Source: Mycobacterium sp. (GTDB lineage: Bacteria; Actinomycetota; Actinomycetes; Mycobacteriales; Mycobacteriaceae). Taken from it: DNA of 38,300 nucleotides. The stretch is from assembly GCA_020438905.1 (NCBI GenBank), contig JAGQTQ010000125.1, positions 1-38,300 of the forward strand, read 5' to 3'. The notes under the pieces are model-generated. The model was not told the DNA's origin and made no database searches. It worked only from the letters and a program-made list of their open reading frames with translations. Made by a program: the position numbers and the translations under genes. Below are positions 10,265 to 19,248 of this stretch, one piece after another. How positions within the stretch are numbered: the stretch's first letter is position 1; the number at the start of each line of letters is the position of its first letter.

Positions 10265-11107
10265 TCAGACCCGTACCAGCGGTCGCAGCTTCTCCAGCCG
10301 GGCCGGCCCGATCCCGTCGACCTCGGCCAACTGCTCGACGCTGGTGAATCCCCCGTTGGCCTCGCGCCAGGCCAAGATGGCCGCCGCGGTCACCGGGCCG
10401 ACACCGGGCAGTGCGTCGAGTTGCTCGGCGGTCGCGGTGTTGAGGTCCACCGACCCGGACGGCGCGGTGGACCCCACCGCCGGACCGGACGGCGCGGGTT
10501 CGGACGGCGCGGGTCCGGTCCCGCCGACCGAACTGCCGAGCGCCGCCGGCCGGCCCGCCGGAGTGGCGATACCGATCACGATCTGCTCGCCGTCGGCGAG
10601 GCGACGGGCCAAGTTCAGTCCGAGGGTGTCGGCCCCGTCTAGGGAACCGCCGGCGGCCGAGACCGCATCGGAGACCCGGGCGTTGGGTGCCAACGTCACC
10701 AGCCCGGGTTGTGCCACCAGGCCCACCACGCTGACCACCAGCGTCTGCTCGGCCGCGGCGGCGAGCGAACTGGGCCGCGCCGCGGCGGTGGGGACCACCT
10801 CGACCGGCGGCAGATCGGCCGACACCACCGCAGGGGGACGGTGACGGACCATGGTGAAGACGGTGACCAGGACCGCCAGCAGCGCAACCGCGGCCAGGGC
10901 GATTCCGCCGGAGCGGCCGGGGTCGGCGCGGATCGCCGTCAGCCAGCCCCGGGTGCGCGACGGCCCGGGGTCGGGCAACCAACCCGGCACAATGTCAGCC
11001 CCGTCGGCGCCCTCGTCATCCTGGTCGGGCCCCGAACCGTTACCGCCGGGCTCGGGCCGGGCCTGAAGCCGGCGGTGCAGGACGCTCAACGGATCCTCGG
11101 TCGACAT
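10265..11107 (-). CDS. comEA: ComEA-family helix-hairpin-helix DNA-binding protein
   Basis: A 280-residue single-pass membrane protein. Order: a cytoplasmic, acidic N-terminus; one membrane segment (GGIALAAVALLAVLVTVFTM); an SLBB-type domain (VVSVVGLVAQPGLVTLAPN...RVSDAVSAAGG); a Pro/Ser/Ala linker; and two helix-hairpin-helix motifs (VDLNTATAEQLDALPGVGPV and the EVDGIGPARLEKLRPL end). ComEA captures double-stranded DNA outside the membrane for ComEC. The ATG is supported by a TACGGT -10 element 6 nt upstream. First gene of the comEA-comEC-holA run. Confidence 0.92.
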   Translation of the reverse strand: MSTEDPLSVLHRRLQARPEPGGNGSGPDQDDEGADGADIVPGWLPDPGPSRTRGWLTAIRADPGRSGGIALAAVALLAVLVTVFTMVRHRPPAVVSADLPPVEVVPTAAARPSSLAAAAEQTLVVSVVGLVAQPGLVTLAPNARVSDAVSAAGGSLDGADTLGLNLARRLADGEQIVIGIATPAGRPAALGSSVGGTGPAPSEPAPSGPAVGSTAPSGSVDLNTATAEQLDALPGVGPVTAAAILAWREANGGFTSVEQLAEVDGIGPARLEKLRPLVRV

Positions 11108-11113
11108 GGGCCG

Positions 11114-11119
11114 ACCGTA
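11114..11119 (-). promoter_or_regulatory. Leaderless-type -10 element for comEA
   Basis: TACGGT on the minus strand, 6 nt before the comEA ATG. The spacing would place the transcript start on the A of the ATG. Confidence 0.55.
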
Positions 11120-11207
11120 GAGCCGGGGACTGTCGAGGTGCGGCCCGTCCGCGCACAGGCGGCACGCGCCTGTGGACGAATCCGGGACTGTGCACGACTC
11201 CGCTGTC

Positions 11208-11241
11208 CATACTGCACACCAGTGACCACGTAGACCACTGG
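11208..11241 (+). promoter_or_regulatory. Promoter with overlapping inverted repeat upstream of reductase gene
   Basis: CATACT (11208-11213) is a plausible -10. A 6-bp inverted repeat, CCAGTG at 11219-11224 and CACTGG at 11236-11241, lies where transcription would begin and just before the GGGAG Shine-Dalgarno. Its 23-bp span is the size of a TetR-type operator, but no regulator gene is adjacent. Confidence 0.35.
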
Positions 11242-11251
11242 GAGATGCCCC

Positions 11252-12310
11252 GTGAACACCACCGCAGACCGGCCGATCCGGGTGATCCAGTGGACCACCG
11301 GAAACATCGGCCGACGATCGCTGCACGCCATCATCGGCCGGGCCGACATGGAACTGGTCGGCGTCTACGCCCACGGCCCGGACAAGGTCGGGGTGGACGC
11401 CGCCGAACTGGCCGGCTGGAGTGCGCCGACCGGAATCACCGCCACCGACAACATCGACGCGCTGCTGGCGGCACAACCCGACGCCTGTTGTTACAACCCG
11501 CTGTGGCCGAGCATCGACGAACTGGAGCGACTGCTTGCGGCCGGCGTCAACGTGTGCACCTCAGCCGCCTGGATCACCGGCGGCAAACAGCGCCCGGAGG
11601 ATCTGGATCGCATCCGGAAAGCCTGCGAGAGAGGCGGTTCCACGATTTTCGGCAGTGGCGCGCACCCCGGGATGACCAACATGGTGGCCATGGTTCTGTC
11701 CGGCGCCTGCGAGCGGGTCGAGGAGATCAGGATCACCGAGTCGGTGGACTGCTCCACCTACGAGTCCGCCGGCACCCAGACCGCGATGGGATTCTCCTGC
11801 GACCCGGAAACCCCCGGACTTGCCGACAGCGTGCGCCGCGAAAGCGAGGTGTTCGCCGAATCGGCGGCCATGATGGCCGACGCGATCGGTGCCGACCTGG
11901 ACCGGATGACCTTCGACGTCACGTTCACCGCGGCCACCGGCGACACCGACCTGGGCTTCATGAGCATCCCGGCGGGCACCGTCGCCGGGGTGTATGGCTA
12001 CCACCGCGGCTGGGTGGGCGATCGTAATGTCGTCAGCGTCGGATTCAACTGGACGATGGGCGACCACGTGACACCGCCCAAGCCGCTGGAGCACGGTCAT
12101 GTGATCCAGGTGTTCGGCACCCCGAACATGCGCACGGTGCTGCACTGCCTGCCCCCGAAGGACTGGGCCGAACCCGGTTTCATGGGGCTGGGCATGATCT
12201 ACACCGCCATGCCGGTGACCAATGCGGTGCCCGCGGTGGTGGCGGCGCCGCCGGGCATCGTGACGTTGAAGGACCTGCCGCCGGTCACCGGACGCTTCAG
12301 GGCCGGGTGA
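11252..12310 (+). CDS. NAD(P)-binding reductase, dihydrodipicolinate reductase-like N-terminus
   Basis: A 352-residue soluble protein. The N-terminal Rossmann domain starts with IRVIQWTTGNIGRRSLHAII, a glycine-poor dinucleotide-binding loop seen in the dihydrodipicolinate reductase N-domain / 2,4-diaminopentanoate dehydrogenase-like group that is strongly expanded in mycobacteria. A middle motif, GSGAHPGMTNMVAM, resembles the substrate loop of that group. The actual substrate is unknown; lysine synthesis is unlikely because these proteins are not DapB. GTG start with GGGAG 8 nt upstream. Divergent from comEA and ending 1 bp before the convergent degV-family gene. Confidence 0.75.
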   Translation: MNTTADRPIRVIQWTTGNIGRRSLHAIIGRADMELVGVYAHGPDKVGVDAAELAGWSAPTGITATDNIDALLAAQPDACCYNPLWPSIDELERLLAAGVNVCTSAAWITGGKQRPEDLDRIRKACERGGSTIFGSGAHPGMTNMVAMVLSGACERVEEIRITESVDCSTYESAGTQTAMGFSCDPETPGLADSVRRESEVFAESAAMMADAIGADLDRMTFDVTFTAATGDTDLGFMSIPAGTVAGVYGYHRGWVGDRNVVSVGFNWTMGDHVTPPKPLEHGHVIQVFGTPNMRTVLHCLPPKDWAEPGFMGLGMIYTAMPVTNAVPAVVAAPPGIVTLKDLPPVTGRFRAG

Positions 12311-12311
12311 A

Positions 12312-13145
12312 TCAGGCTTCCAGCGCGACCACCACACCCACCGCCCCGGCCCCGAGGTGCACACCCAGCACCGGACCGAGGTCCGTCACGATCGGCTGCC
12401 CACACCCCGGCAGCGCGCTGACCAGGGTGGCCGCCACGTCAGCGGCCCCATCCGGATTGTCGACGTGCTGGACTGCCAGCGCCGCCCGGCGCTCCCCCAC
12501 CACCTCGAGCACCCGTTCGACCATGGCCGCGGTCGCCTTTGAGGTGGTACGCACCCGTTGGGCCAGAACGAGCCGGCCGTCGTCGATGGCCAGCAGCGGT
12601 TTGAGCGCCAGCGCGGTGCCCAGCCAGGACGCCGCCGTGCCGATCCGGCCGCTGCGGCGCAGGTTGTCCAGCCGCTGCACCACTATGAAGGCGTAGACCC
12701 GCGGCACGGCCGTACGGGCTCGGGCGGCAACGGTTTGCAGATCTGCTCCGGCACGCGCGGCGCCCGCGGCGGCCAGTGCGACGAACCCGGTCCCCATGCC
12801 CGCCGAGGCCGAGTCGATCACCTCAACGGAACCGTCGAACTCCCGTGCGGCATGCTCCGCGGCAGCCAGGGTGCTCGACAACTCCCCCGAGATATGCACC
12901 GCCACAACACCGTCACCGCCGCTGTCGGCCAGTGCCGCGCGGTAGACCGCCGTCAGTTCGGCGGGTCCGGCACCGGCGGTGCTGACCTGTGAGCGCTGGT
13001 AGAGGTCGGCCGGCATCTGGTCGAGACCGTCACGCAGGTCGCGGCCATCGACCAGAACGTGCAGGGGCGCCACCCGAATTCCCCACTCGGCGCACGCCTG
13101 GGCCGGCAACCTGGCCGAGGAGTCGGTGACGACGACGACCGCCAC
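12312..13145 (-). CDS. DegV family fatty-acid-binding protein (Rv2417c-like)
   Basis: A 277-residue protein of the DegV/FakB fold. It begins VVVVTDSSARLPAQ (the TDSxxxL fatty-acid-binding motif) and has the VHISGELSSTLAAAEHAA segment and VEVIDSASAGMGTGF. FakB proteins present bound fatty acids to a FakA kinase in Firmicutes; no FakA partner is in this window. Last gene of the proA-to-degV run, 4 bp after octT. Lipid binding is known for the family; the physiological role here is unknown. Confidence 0.88.
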   Translation of the reverse strand: MAVVVVTDSSARLPAQACAEWGIRVAPLHVLVDGRDLRDGLDQMPADLYQRSQVSTAGAGPAELTAVYRAALADSGGDGVVAVHISGELSSTLAAAEHAAREFDGSVEVIDSASAGMGTGFVALAAAGAARAGADLQTVAARARTAVPRVYAFIVVQRLDNLRRSGRIGTAASWLGTALALKPLLAIDDGRLVLAQRVRTTSKATAAMVERVLEVVGERRAALAVQHVDNPDGAADVAATLVSALPGCGQPIVTDLGPVLGVHLGAGAVGVVVALEA

Positions 13146-13149
13146 CGCC

Positions 13150-13878
13150 TCAGCCCCGCGGTACGCCGGCGTCGGCCAGCGCCTTGAGCATCAAACCGGC
13201 GACCGCCTCGTGCGCCTCGAAGTTCCAGTGGATGCCGTCCGGATTGCCCCGCCCGGCCAGGATTTCCCCGGCCACGGCAGCCTTGAGGTCGACCAGCGGG
13301 ATGCCGGACCGCCCAGCCCATTCGGTGATCGCCGAGGCGGTGGGCTCGCGGCCATGGTGGGCTCGGCCGTAGGTATCGGCACGGTGGACCGAGGGCAGGG
13401 CCGCCACGATCGGTATTCCCGGCCGGTTGAAGTCGATGGCCCCGCGAGTCATCTCCAGATAGTCGACGGTCAGCCGGGGCGGCAGCGCCGAGCGTGACAT
13501 CGGGGACAGCCTCGGCTGCAGCCGGCCGTAGCCCTCGCGCACCCAGCGGCGCAGCCTCGGCGGCCGGATGTAGCGCATCGCCTCGCGCATCGCGGTGGGC
13601 AACGGGGAGGGCAGCGAGTCCATCCCGCTGGTGGCGAAGACGACGGCACCGGCCCGTGGCAGGGCCGCCCAGGCCCGCGGATCCTGGGTGGCGGCCCACC
13701 ACACGTCGCGGCAGGTCCACCCGATCCGGCCGATCAGTTCAAGGTCCCAATCCAGTTCGTGCGCAACGATATTGGGCCAGATGCGCGGGTCATCCGCGGG
13801 CAGTCCGCCCTGCGGCCCGTAGTAGGCCAGCGAATCGGCGAATACCAGCAGGGCCGGCCGGCACGGCTCAGAGGACAT
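13150..13878 (-). CDS. octT: SGNH-type acyltransferase, diglucosylglycerate octanoyltransferase
   Basis: A 242-residue SGNH-fold protein with the nucleophile block [12 protein letters not shown] near the N-terminus and a C-terminal [12 protein letters not shown] carrying the catalytic Asp/His. The M. tuberculosis orthologue, Rv2418c (OctT), octanoylates early intermediates of methylglucose lipopolysaccharide. The gene overlaps the end of gpgP by about 11 bases, whose product works at the first steps of the same pathway. Two ATGs stand in tandem (13881 and 13878); neither has a clear Shine-Dalgarno, so translation is probably coupled to gpgP. Confidence 0.85.
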   Translation of the reverse strand: MSSEPCRPALLVFADSLAYYGPQGGLPADDPRIWPNIVAHELDWDLELIGRIGWTCRDVWWAATQDPRAWAALPRAGAVVFATSGMDSLPSPLPTAMREAMRYIRPPRLRRWVREGYGRLQPRLSPMSRSALPPRLTVDYLEMTRGAIDFNRPGIPIVAALPSVHRADTYGRAHHGREPTASAITEWAGRSGIPLVDLKAAVAGEILAGRGNPDGIHWNFEAHEAVAGLMLKALADAGVPRG

Positions 13879-14536
13879 CATTGGCGACCTGGGCTGATGC
13901 GTTCCACACATCAAGGCGCCAGCGCAGATCGGTCATCCCGGCATCGGCAGGTCCGTGACCGGACAGCTGTGCCCAACTGGCGTTGCCCATGCCGCCCAGG
14001 GCCGGCCAGCTGTCCACCGGGAGGTCCAGCAGCGCCGCGGCCAAGGCCGCGATCAGGCCGCCGTGAGCGACCAGCACCACCGGGCGGTCGGGCTCGTCGC
14101 AGCCCCACTCCGGTTCGTCGGCGACCAGTTGGGCCACCAGTGGCAGGCTGCGGTCGGCCACGTCGATGCGGCTCTCCCCCCCGTGCGGCGCCAGGGTCGC
14201 GTCATCGCGCCAGGCCAGCCGCGCGCCCGGCGCTGCGGCGTCGACCTCGTGGTGGGTCAGGCCCTGCCAGTCGCCGAGGTGGGTTTCGCGCAGCCGGGTG
14301 TCCAGCAGCACCGGCATGCCGCTGTGCTGGCCCAGTGCGGCCGCGGTGTCGGAGGCCCGGCGCAAATCCGAGGAGACGATCAGCAGCGGCTGGCGCTTGG
14401 CCAGCACCTCGGCGGCGGCGACGGCCTGCGCCCGGCCCAGGTCGGTCAGGTCGGTGTCGAGCTGACCCTGCATCCGGCTTCCGGCGTTGAACTCGGTCTG
14501 GCCGTGACGCAGCATGACCAGGCGGCGCACCCTCAC
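13868..14536 (-). CDS. gpgP: Glucosyl-3-phosphoglycerate phosphatase
   Basis: A 222-residue histidine phosphatase family enzyme. The phospho-accepting His11 lies in [11 protein letters not shown], the acid Glu84 in LRETHLGDW, and the second histidine near 158 in VVLVAHGGL. GpgP removes phosphate from glucosyl-3-phosphoglycerate, making glucosylglycerate for methylglucose lipopolysaccharide. It is often annotated only as a phosphoglycerate mutase family protein; the adjacent octT supports the specific call. The GTG start overlaps the rsfS stop (GTGA), so the two are translationally coupled. Confidence 0.88.
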   Translation of the reverse strand: MRVRRLVMLRHGQTEFNAGSRMQGQLDTDLTDLGRAQAVAAAEVLAKRQPLLIVSSDLRRASDTAAALGQHSGMPVLLDTRLRETHLGDWQGLTHHEVDAAAPGARLAWRDDATLAPHGGESRIDVADRSLPLVAQLVADEPEWGCDEPDRPVVLVAHGGLIAALAAALLDLPVDSWPALGGMGNASWAQLSGHGPADAGMTDLRWRLDVWNASAQVANDVL

Positions 14537-14925
14537 GTCGGCTCCGCCTCGGCGTCGGTCTCGACGTCGTCGATATTCACCGCCACCAGCGGGCAGTCCC
14601 GCCACAACCGGTCCAGGGCGTAGAAGTTTCGTTCGTCGGTGTGCTGGATGTGCACCACGATGTCGATGTAATCCAGCAGCACCCAGCGGCCTTCGCGGGT
14701 GCCCTCCCGGCGGGCCGGCTTGTAGCCGGCCTGGCGCATCTTGTCCTCTACTTCGTCGACGATGGCGTTGGCCTGGCGCTCGTTGGCAGCCGAGGCGATG
14801 ACGAAGCAGTCGGTGATCACCAACTGGCCGGACACGTCGATGACGACGATGTCCTGGGCCAGCTTGGCGGCCGCCGCTCGGGCGGCCACCGTCGCCATCT
14901 TGATCGCTTCCGGTGATGCGCTCAC
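14533..14925 (-). CDS. rsfS: Ribosome silencing factor RsfS
   Basis: A 130-residue protein of the RsfS/Iojap family, which binds L14 of the 50S subunit and blocks 30S joining under nutrient stress. Diagnostic segments: [36 protein letters not shown] and [14 protein letters not shown]. The GTG start overlaps the nadD stop by 4 bases (GTGA). The nadD-rsfS pairing is conserved widely in bacteria. Confidence 0.96.
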   Translation of the reverse strand: MSASPEAIKMATVAARAAAAKLAQDIVVIDVSGQLVITDCFVIASAANERQANAIVDEVEDKMRQAGYKPARREGTREGRWVLLDYIDIVVHIQHTDERNFYALDRLWRDCPLVAVNIDDVETDAEAEPT

Positions 14926-15569
14926 GAATGCACCTTTCCTGCGGCCGCCGTCGCGGCGACCGGTTGGCGGTAGAGCCGACGCTTGGCGACGTATTGGACG
15001 ACACCGTCGGGGACCAGATACCAGATCGGCCGGCCGGACGCCGCGCGCTGACGGCAGTCGGTCGAGGAGATCGCCAGCGCCGGCACCTCGACCAGCCGCA
15101 GCGCGTCGTCGGCGAGCCGGCCGAGGGCTTCGGTCACATGGGCGTCGGTGAGTTCGTAGCCGGGCCGGCTCACGCCGATGAACCTGGCCAGACCGAACAG
15201 TTCCTCCCACCCCTGCCAGGACAGGATCGAGGACAGCGCGTCGGCGCCGGTGATGAAGAACAGCTCGCAGTCCGGGTTGAGGGCGCGCAGGTCACGCAAT
15301 GTGTCGTTGGTGTAGGTCGGCCCACCCCGGTCGATGTCCACCCGGCTGACCGAGAACCGCGGATTGGACGCGGTGGCGATGACCGTCATGAGGTAGCGGT
15401 CCTCGGCGGCGGTGACGTTGCGGCCCTTCTGCCACGGCTGGCCGGTGGGGACGAAGATCACCTCGTCGAGTTCGAAATAGTCGGCGACCTCGCTGGCGGC
15501 GACGAGGTGGCCGTTGTGGATGGGATCGAAGGTCCCACCCATCACGCCGAGCCTGCGCCGAGAATCCAC
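14922..15569 (-). CDS. nadD: Nicotinate-nucleotide adenylyltransferase
   Basis: A 215-residue nucleotidyltransferase that converts nicotinate mononucleotide to deamido-NAD. The (H/T)xGH signature is in [20 protein letters not shown], and the second ATP-binding motif is in [21 protein letters not shown]. The product feeds NadE, encoded 5.4 kb away. The GTG at 15569 is used; an in-frame TTG at 15578 sits at better distance from a GAGAAG Shine-Dalgarno and would add three residues, so the exact start is open. It lies 18 bp after the VWA gene. Confidence 0.94.
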   Translation of the reverse strand: MDSRRRLGVMGGTFDPIHNGHLVAASEVADYFELDEVIFVPTGQPWQKGRNVTAAEDRYLMTVIATASNPRFSVSRVDIDRGGPTYTNDTLRDLRALNPDCELFFITGADALSSILSWQGWEELFGLARFIGVSRPGYELTDAHVTEALGRLADDALRLVEVPALAISSTDCRQRAASGRPIWYLVPDGVVQYVAKRRLYRQPVAATAAAGKVHS

Positions 15570-15587
15570 GATGCGCAAGCTTACTTC

Positions 15588-17027
15588 TCAGACCGGCAGC
15601 AACTGGTCGATGACCGCGGCCAGCTGTTTGGCCGACCGGCACTCGTGCATGGTGATGACGTCCTCATAGCGCGGCACCGCCGAGTCCCCGCTGCCCCACA
15701 GGTGGCGCGGCTCGGGGTTGAGCCAGTGCGCGTGGCGGCTGGCGGTCACCATGTGCGCCAGCACGTCGGCCGCGGGGTTGCGATAGTTGGTCCGTCCGTC
15801 GCCGAGGACCAGCAGCGAACTGCGCGGGGAGAGCACGCCGGGGAAGTTCTCGGTGAACGAGACGAAGGCGTTGCCGTAGTCGGAGTGCCCGTCGCGGGTG
15901 AAGACCCCGGCCTCCCGGGTGACACGCTGGATCACCACGGCCAAGTCGGCATCGGGGCCGAACATGTGGGTGACCTCGTCGGTGGTGTCGATGAAGGCGA
16001 ACACCCGCACCCGGGAGAACTGCTGGCGCAGGGCGTGCACCAGAAGCAGCGTGAAGTGGCTGAATCCGGCGACCGAACCGGACATGTCGCAGAGCACCAC
16101 CAGTTCCGGTCGGGCCGGACGGGGCTTGCGCAGCACCACGTCGATCGGGACGCCGCCGGTCGACATCGACTTGCGCAGGGTCTTGCGCAGGTCGATCGCC
16201 CCGGCACGGTGACGGCGGCGCTTGGCCGCGAGCCGGGAGGCCAGCATCCGGGCCAGCGGGGCGACCACCCGGCGCATCTGACGCAGTTGGTCACCGGAGG
16301 CGCGCAGGAATTCGACGTTCTCGGCCAATTGCGGGATGCCGTAGGTCTGCACATGTTCACGACCCAGCCGTTCGGCGGTGCGCCGTTTGGTCTCCCCCTC
16401 CACCATCCGGCGCAACTGGGCGATCTTCCGGGCGGCAACGGACTTGGCGATCTGTTCACTCGTGGGCGACGGTTCGTCGCCGTACGGGGCCAGCAGGCCG
16501 GCCAGCAGGCGGCCCTGCAACTGGCCCAGTTCCATCGCCTTGAGCGCTTGATAAGCCGAGTAGGACGGGCCGCGACTGGAGGTGTACCGGCCGTATGCCT
16601 CCACGATCTGGGCGATCAGTGCCACCAAACTGGCGTCCATCTCGCCGATGTCGGGGTTCTCGATGAGCAGGTCCAGCAACATACCCCGCATCGCCTCGAC
16701 GTCCTGGGGGTCCGGGGAATCAGGGCCGGCCTCGCCGGGCTCGGCGAGCACGGTGCGCCCGCCCAGTGCAGCCGGCCACCACAGATCGAACAACGCGTCA
16801 TAGGTGCCGCGGTGCTCGGGCCGGCGCAGCACCGCGCAAGCCAACCCCTCGCGCACCGTCTCGCGATCGCTGAGGTCGAGGACACCGAGAACCTCACCGG
16901 CGTCGACGGTCTCTGAGGGACCGACCGAGATACCCTGGGCGCGAAGGGCTTCGACGAAGCCGACCAGATGTCCCGGCAGGCCGTGAGGGGCCAGCGGCTG
17001 GGGTGGGCGGGTCCGGCGGGCGGCCAT
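15588..17027 (-). CDS. VWA domain (CoxE-like) protein (Rv2425c-like)
   Basis: A 479-residue cytosolic protein. The N-terminal ~280 residues are helical and unassigned. A von Willebrand factor A domain follows, with the metal-ion site DMSGS (Asp314-x-Ser316-x-Ser318) in ELVVLCDMSGSVAGF. VWA proteins of this kind act with MoxR-type AAA+ ATPases in cofactor insertion or protein remodelling. Its partner is encoded immediately upstream (1-bp gap). The client protein is not evident from the neighbourhood. Confidence 0.88.
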   Translation of the reverse strand: MAARRTRPPQPLAPHGLPGHLVGFVEALRAQGISVGPSETVDAGEVLGVLDLSDRETVREGLACAVLRRPEHRGTYDALFDLWWPAALGGRTVLAEPGEAGPDSPDPQDVEAMRGMLLDLLIENPDIGEMDASLVALIAQIVEAYGRYTSSRGPSYSAYQALKAMELGQLQGRLLAGLLAPYGDEPSPTSEQIAKSVAARKIAQLRRMVEGETKRRTAERLGREHVQTYGIPQLAENVEFLRASGDQLRQMRRVVAPLARMLASRLAAKRRRHRAGAIDLRKTLRKSMSTGGVPIDVVLRKPRPARPELVVLCDMSGSVAGFSHFTLLLVHALRQQFSRVRVFAFIDTTDEVTHMFGPDADLAVVIQRVTREAGVFTRDGHSDYGNAFVSFTENFPGVLSPRSSLLVLGDGRTNYRNPAADVLAHMVTASRHAHWLNPEPRHLWGSGDSAVPRYEDVITMHECRSAKQLAAVIDQLLPV

Positions 17028-17028
17028 G

Positions 17029-17913
17029 TCAGTTCAACCGAAGCTCTCCGGCGGCGCGCTGCTGGTCGGACTGGTGCTTGAGCACCACCCCCAGCGTCGC
17101 GGCGATGGTCGCGTCGTCGATGGTGTCCATGCCCAGCGCCAGCAGGGTGCGCCCCCAGTCGATGGTCTCGGCCACCGAGGGCAGTTTCTTCAGCTGCATC
17201 CCGCGCAGCACGCCGATGATGCGGACCAGTTCGGCGGCCAGGCGCTCCGGCAGTTCCGGAACGCGGGAGAGCAGGATGCGCCGTTCCAGGTCGGGGTCGG
17301 GAAAGTCGATGTGCAGGAACAGGCATCGGCGTTTGAGCGCCTCGGACAGCTCCCGGGTGGCGTTGGAGGTGAGCACCACGAACGGCTTGCGGGACGCGGT
17401 GATGGTGCCCAGTTCGGGGACGGTGACCGCGAAGTCGCTGAGCACCTCCAGCAGCAGTCCCTCGATCTCGATATCGGCCTTGTCGGTCTCGTCGATGAGC
17501 AGCACCGTGGGATCGGTGCGCCGGATCGCGGTCAGCAGCGGCCGCGACAGCAGGAACTCCTCGCTGAACACGTCGTCCTTGGTGCGGTCCCAGTCGCCGC
17601 CGGCGGAGCCGGACTGGATCCGCAGGATCTGCTTGGCGTGGTTCCACTCATACAGCGCCCGGGCCTCGTCAACCCCCTCGTAGCACTGCAACCGGACCAG
17701 TCCGGAACCGGTGGCCTGTGCCACCGCGCGGGCCAGTTCGGTCTTGCCAACCCCGGCGGGGCCCTCGACCAACAGCGGCTTGCCCAGCCGGTCGGCCAGG
17801 AACACCGCGGTGGCGGTGGCGGTGTCGGCGAGGTACCCGGTGGCGGCCAGCCTGACTTTGACGTCCTCGATGTCGGCGAACATCGGAACCGGTGGTGCCG
17901 GGGTCTCGGTCAC
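17029..17913 (-). CDS. MoxR-family AAA+ ATPase (Rv2426c-like)
   Basis: A 294-residue AAA+ ATPase. Walker A GPAGVGKT is at residues 51-58, Walker B is in PTVLLIDETDKAD, and sensor 1 is in PFVVLTSNATRELSEALKRR. MoxR ATPases remodel or activate partner proteins together with VWA-domain proteins; the VWA gene follows directly. GTG start with a GGAG Shine-Dalgarno 8 nt upstream; an in-frame TTG two codons earlier is a less likely alternative. Located 23 bp after the proA stop. Confidence 0.9.
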   Translation of the reverse strand: MTETPAPPVPMFADIEDVKVRLAATGYLADTATATAVFLADRLGKPLLVEGPAGVGKTELARAVAQATGSGLVRLQCYEGVDEARALYEWNHAKQILRIQSGSAGGDWDRTKDDVFSEEFLLSRPLLTAIRRTDPTVLLIDETDKADIEIEGLLLEVLSDFAVTVPELGTITASRKPFVVLTSNATRELSEALKRRCLFLHIDFPDPDLERRILLSRVPELPERLAAELVRIIGVLRGMQLKKLPSVAETIDWGRTLLALGMDTIDDATIAATLGVVLKHQSDQQRAAGELRLN

Positions 17914-17936
17914 TGTCAATCTCCAGTCATCGCGGT

Positions 17937-19193
17937 TCAGACGGGCCGAATGTGGCCGTCTCCGAAGACGATCCACTTGGTCGAGGTCAACTCGGACAGC
18001 CCCATCGGGCCGCGGGCGTGCAGTTTCTGGGTGGAGATGCCGATCTCGGCGCCGAATCCGAACTGCTCGCCATCGGTGAACGCCGTGGAGGCGTTGACCA
18101 TCACCGCGGCGGCGTCCACCCGCTCGGTGAAGCGTTGCGCGGCAGCGAGATCGGTGGTGACGATGGCCTCGGTGTGCCCGGTTCCGTAGGTGTTGATGTG
18201 TTCGATCGCGGCGTCGATGCCGTCCACGACGGCCGCGGCGATGTCCATCGACAGGAACTCGGCGCGCAGTTCGTCCTCGGTGGGGTTCTCGTGCACCGTC
18301 ACCCCCGCCCGCCGCAGGGCGCCGAGCAGCTGCGGTGCGGCCACGTCGGCGATGGCGGCGTCGATCAGCAGGGTCTCGGCGGCGTTGCACACGCTGGGCC
18401 GACGGGTCTTGGCGTTCAACACGATCCGCTCGGCCACGTCGAGGTCGGCGTCGGCGTGCACATAGACGTGGCAGTTGCCGACCCCGGTTTCGATCGCCGG
18501 CACGGTCGCGTCGCGTACCACCGCCTCGATCAGTCCGGCCCCGCCCCGCGGGATCACCACGTCGACCAGGCCGCGGGCCTGGATGAGGTGGGTGACGCTG
18601 GCGCGGTCGGCGCTGGGCAGCAGTTGTACCGCGTCGGCGGGCAGGCCCTCGCCGGACAGCGCTCCGCGCAGCACGGTGACCAGTTCGGCGTTGGAGTGCG
18701 CCGCCGAGGAGCTGCCGCGCAGCAGCACCGCATTGCCCGACTTGAGCGTGAGCCCGAAGGCGTCCACGGTGACGTTGGGCCGGCCCTCGTAAACGATGCC
18801 CACCACTCCCAGCGGCACTCGCTGCTGGCGCAGTTGCAGGCCGTTGGGCAGGGTGCGACCGCGCACCACCTCGCCGATGGGGTCGGGCAGGCCCGCCACC
18901 TGTCGCAGCCCGGCCGCGATGCCGTCGACCCGCTGCGGGTTCAGTGCCAGGCGGTCGAGCATCGCCTCGGGTGTTCCCGCCGCGCGCGCGGCCTGCAGGT
19001 CCTCGGCGTTGGCGGCCAGGATCTGACGGGTGTGGGTGAGAACGGCATCGGCGGCGGCGTGCAGTGCGCGGTCCTTGACCGCGGTGGTCAGCGTGCCCAG
19101 TGTGCGCATCGCCACCCGGGCCCGCCGGGCGGCGTCGTGCACGGTCTCGCGAAGATCGGAGCCCGCGGTGGTCGAGAGGGCTTGCACGCTCAT
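17937..19193 (-). CDS. proA: Glutamate-5-semialdehyde dehydrogenase (gamma-glutamyl phosphate reductase)
   Basis: A 418-residue aldehyde dehydrogenase superfamily enzyme for the second step of proline synthesis. Conserved blocks: [20 protein letters not shown], the substrate region [12 protein letters not shown], the catalytic cysteine in [13 protein letters not shown] and the C-terminal [13 protein letters not shown]. The ATG is fixed by a TACCCT -10 element 6 nt upstream, indicating a leaderless mRNA. It heads the run proA-moxR-VWA-nadD-rsfS-gpgP-octT-degV and is separated from proB by about 5.4 kb of other genes. Confidence 0.97.
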   Translation of the reverse strand: MSVQALSTTAGSDLRETVHDAARRARVAMRTLGTLTTAVKDRALHAAADAVLTHTRQILAANAEDLQAARAAGTPEAMLDRLALNPQRVDGIAAGLRQVAGLPDPIGEVVRGRTLPNGLQLRQQRVPLGVVGIVYEGRPNVTVDAFGLTLKSGNAVLLRGSSSAAHSNAELVTVLRGALSGEGLPADAVQLLPSADRASVTHLIQARGLVDVVIPRGGAGLIEAVVRDATVPAIETGVGNCHVYVHADADLDVAERIVLNAKTRRPSVCNAAETLLIDAAIADVAAPQLLGALRRAGVTVHENPTEDELRAEFLSMDIAAAVVDGIDAAIEHINTYGTGHTEAIVTTDLAAAQRFTERVDAAAVMVNASTAFTDGEQFGFGAEIGISTQKLHARGPMGLSELTSTKWIVFGDGHIRPV

Positions 19194-19199
19194 CGCACC

Positions 19200-19205
19200 A
19201 GGGTA
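19200..19205 (-). promoter_or_regulatory. Leaderless-type -10 element for proA
   Basis: TACCCT on the minus strand, 6 nt before the proA ATG. It lies in a 55-bp divergent region that also holds the -10 of the opposite gene, so the two promoters lie back to back and their upstream regions overlap. Confidence 0.6.
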
Positions 19206-19235
19206 TCGGTTCCCCACCAACCGGCAGGTTGGGGA

Positions 19236-19241
19236 TAACCT
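19236..19241 (+). promoter_or_regulatory. Leaderless-type -10 element for the cation-efflux-like gene
   Basis: TAACCT, 7 nt before the GTG at 19249. It supports that GTG as the start rather than upstream codons. Confidence 0.55.
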
Positions 19242-19248
19242 CGCCATC

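Noticed and set aside
13882-15004. One long protein covering gpgP plus upstream frame
   Set aside because: The upstream part lies opposite to the reading frame of rsfS and is low-complexity Arg/Gly-rich; the GTG at 14536 gives the normal GpgP length with His11 in place.
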